In this document: positions 62,130 through 64,000 of the stretch, one piece after another
Layout of the letters: every line of letters starts with the position of its first letter
Position numbering within the stretch: the stretch's first letter is position 1
From: Nicoliella spurrieriana
GTDB lineage: Bacteria; Bacillota; Bacilli; Lactobacillales; Lactobacillaceae
Length of the DNA stretch: 64,000 nucleotides
Reading direction: 5' to 3'
NCBI RefSeq assembly: GCF_023380205.1
Contig: NZ_CP093360.1
Coordinates: 186,001 to 250,000, forward strand
Notes under the pieces: generated by a model
The model's input: the letters and a program-made list of their open reading frames with translations, nothing else
What the model was told of the DNA's origin: nothing
Databases searched by the model: none
Made by a program: the position numbers and the translations under genes

Positions 62130-63095
62130 GTTTCCGAAGTATGTTAAATCAATAAGGTGAAATGCGACCGCTAGCATCAGTCTTTGCAAAGCTGGGTTTC
62201 CGAAGTATGTTAAATCAATAAGGTGAAATGCTCTGTACGGTGGGAAAGATGAATCATCATAGTTTCCGAAGTATGTTAAATCAATAAGGTGAAATGCCTG
62301 GTTACGGCACTCAACACAACGTGCAGAGTTTCCGAAGTATGTTAAATCAATAAGGTGAAATGCCGTTGCAACAGCTGACTGGATATGAAGTCAGTTTCCG
62401 AAGTATGTTAAATCAATAAGGTGAAATGCCGTGAACCCGGCGCATAGTTTGAATGTTGGGTTTCCGAAGTATGTTAAATCAATAAGGTGAAATGCTACGG
62501 GCTTGCGGTTAATCTAACGATGGTCAGTTTCCGAAGTATGTTAAATCAATAAGGTGAAATGCGCACTCGTAAATTTGTCAGTGCCAGCGGTCGTTTCCGA
62601 AGTATGTTAAATCAATAAGGTGAAATGCACGATGCAACGATTGAAAGTGCATTAGCACGTTTCCGAAGTATGTTAAATCAATAAGGTGAAATGCTGGACT
62701 GGATGAGACTGCGAGGGATAGTGAGTTTCCGAAGTATGTTAAATCAATAAGGTGAAATGCATATCGCTACCATCCCACCCGATATTGATAGTTTCCGAAG
62801 TATGTTAAATCAATAAGGTGAAATGCAGCGGGCCAAAACAGCTGAAACCAAATCAGGTTTCCGAAGTATGTTAAATCAATAAGGTAAAATGCAACTAGCG
62901 TTACCAAAACAACGGTCAATGGGTTTCCGAAGTATGTTAAATCAATAAGGTGAAATGCTTGGGATATTTGGCCAAATAACTATCAACTGTTTCCGAAGTA
63001 TGTTAAATCAATAAAGTGAAATGCCTTACAAACTGTTAGGATCACTCTCGCGTATGCGAGTTTTCGAAGCATGTTAAATTAATAAGGTGAAATAT
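62130..63095 (+). CRISPR. CRISPR array, 15 repeats, 14 spacers
   Basis: A 36-bp repeat beginning GTTTCCGAAG and ending GTGAAATGC, starting at 62130, 62196, 62262, 62328, 62394, 62460, 62527, 62593, 62659, 62725, 62791, 62857, 62923, 62989 and a degenerate copy at 63060. Spacers are 30 bp except the sixth (31 bp) and the last (35 bp). Repeats 12 and 14 each have one G-to-A change; repeat 15 differs at about six positions and has lost the GC end, marking it as the trailer (oldest) end. The leader end is next to csn2, and the repeats match the tracrRNA anti-repeat. Confidence 0.98.
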
Positions 63096-63164
63096 CATTA
63101 CTACTGAGTGGTAATTTAATTAGATAATTGGTATATATTTACATTCGAAATTAAATATCATAGT

Positions 63165-63219
63165 GTAATATAAAATGGTCCCCAACGAAATATTTCCGTT
63201 AGGGACCATTTTATATTAC
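63165..63219. terminator. bidirectional terminator between the array and the minus-strand gene
   Basis: A perfect 18-bp stem GTAATATAAAATGGTCCC / GGGACCATTTTATATTAC. Confidence 0.8.
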
Positions 63220-63228
63220 AGATTTAAA

Positions 63229-63741
63229 TTATTTATTAAACCAGTGATGGTATGCAATTGCATTAATTAGTAGGTAAAGTGCCATCCAATCAAGTTGCTT
63301 AGCGTACTCTGGAAGTTCATGATTTTTAACTAAATTTGCGACGGGTTGATCAACATTTTTCAAATCATCAATTACCGCATTAGGCGTTAATTGGTTATTA
63401 AAGAACTGCTCAATTTCGATGTAGTCCTTTAAATTAGCCTTATTATCCTTAGGTGTTAAATGCAACAATTCAGCACTTTGGAGGTTTAAATCCTCGTCAA
63501 AATGATTTAATGCTGCTTGATACTCAGGAATGAACTTATCGTTTAGAGCAGCTAAATAGGTACTAATTAACTTTTGGTCAGATTCAGCAAATTGATCGTG
63601 CTTTTGTTCATCAGACCATAATTCTAGAAAATTAGTATATATTTTAACATCATCACTATAATAATTTTTCGTTTCATCATTTTTTTGTGCTTGGTTACTT
63701 AACTCTTTAATTTTAGTCAGAGCAGCTTGATCTTGATTCAA
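63229..63741 (-). CDS. hypothetical cytoplasmic protein
   Basis: A 170-residue, acidic, mostly helical protein without a signal peptide or membrane segments. The N-terminal half is rich in Asp, Gln and Asn; the end reads LDWMALYLLINAIAYHHWFNK. I recognise no family. It starts with TTG, supported by AGAGG 9 nt upstream, and no better ATG is in frame nearby. Adjacent to the array but in the opposite direction, it is probably unrelated to CRISPR. Confidence 0.7.
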   Translation of the reverse strand: MNQDQAALTKIKELSNQAQKNDETKNYYSDDVKIYTNFLELWSDEQKHDQFAESDQKLISTYLAALNDKFIPEYQAALNHFDEDLNLQSAELLHLTPKDNKANLKDYIEIEQFFNNQLTPNAVIDDLKNVDQPVANLVKNHELPEYAKQLDWMALYLLINAIAYHHWFNK

Positions 63742-63906
63742 AGTAAAAACCTCTTTTATTATAAATTATGTAGAAATACTTTTCTTATGACCTTTATACT
63801 ATCATATTTTCTTATTTTAGCACTAAAAATTTGCACTAATTCTAGCAAAAATAAAAATAAAACCGTTAATTGTCGAATATATATATTAACGGAGGTGTTA
63901 AACAAT

Positions 63907-64000
63907 ATGTTTAATCAAAAAACAAATGAAAAAAAGAATTTAAGAAAGGTCAAGAAGCGCTGGATTATATTTTCCACTGCAATCGTTTTAGCTACCGCAT
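63907..64000 (+). CDS. start of another secreted surface protein (truncated by window end)
   Basis: An ATG 9 nt after a strong GGAGGTG site opens MFNQKTNEKKNLRKVKKRW followed by a hydrophobic stretch (IIFSTAIVLATA). This is the same signal-peptide type as the giant adhesin at 23735 (basic KKVKKxW block, then hydrophobic core). The rest lies outside the window, so the product type is inferred from the signal only. Confidence 0.6.
   Translation, partial: MFNQKTNEKKNLRKVKKRWIIFSTAIVLATA

Noticed and set aside
62166-63059. Self-targeting spacers
   Set aside because: By eye none of the spacers matches another part of this window; a genome-wide search would be needed to say more.
1-64000. Mobile elements, integrases, tRNA or rRNA genes
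   Set aside because: No transposase, integrase, phage or structural RNA signature was recognised on either strand.

Overview
The window looks like a chromosomal segment of a low- to mid-GC Lactobacillaceae species. The evidence is the Gram-positive Shine-Dalgarno sites, the histidine operon under a T-box leader, lactobacillar secreted serine/alanine-rich adhesins, an S53 secreted peptidase, azlCD, and a type II-A CRISPR-Cas system whose repeat (GTTTCCGAAG...GTGAAATGC) is of the kind seen in lactobacilli. The species cannot be fixed from sequence alone. I see no tRNA, rRNA, transposase or prophage gene.

Layout. 1-4.7 kb: end of a P1B metal ATPase, acetolactate decarboxylase with a divergent TetR regulator, an alpha/beta hydrolase and a stand-alone glutamate-cysteine ligase. 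4.8-13.5 kb: complete histidine biosynthesis, with hisK first, then a promoter and His T-box (specifier CAC), then hisZGDBHAFIEC as one tightly overlapped operon. 13.7-18.4 kb: an amino-acid permease, an NAD(P)-binding protein, and azlCD divergent from a MocR-type regulator across a long palindrome. 18.5-21.4 kb: XRE regulator, DUF3278-like membrane protein and a NatAB-like ABC exporter. 21.5-35.4 kb: S53 peptidase, a giant Ser/Ala/Asn-rich surface protein of about 3,270 codons broken by one in-frame TAA, and a convergent membrane glycosyltransferase. 35.4-39.3 kb: a frameshifted secreted protein gene, then a minus-strand operon (degenerate PEP-mutase-fold protein, lyase, MFS transporter) behind a leader with a 32-codon Val-rich peptide and alternative hairpins, a likely transcription attenuator. 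39.4-48.6 kb: secreted proteins, an AT-rich three-gene ABC transporter, a queC remnant, PhzF, two paralogous D-2-hydroxyacid dehydrogenases around a CsbD gene, and CadD. 48.6-55.7 kb: a two-component system divergent from a YkcB/YkcC-like glycosyltransferase pair, then an unannotated minus-strand transcription unit with four repeated SD-like boxes, then a YdcF-like protein. 55.9-63.1 kb: cas9, an antisense tracrRNA, cas1, cas2, csn2 and 15 repeats. The end holds a hypothetical gene and the start of another secreted surface protein.

How the parts work together. The his genes form a full pathway whose expression responds to uncharged tRNA-His. The cas genes, tracrRNA and array form a self-contained adaptive immune locus. 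The two-component system and YkcBC pair probably act on the cell envelope. The least explained parts are the peptide-leader attenuator at 38.99-39.33 kb and the minus-strand micro-ORF unit at 54.10-54.54 kb.
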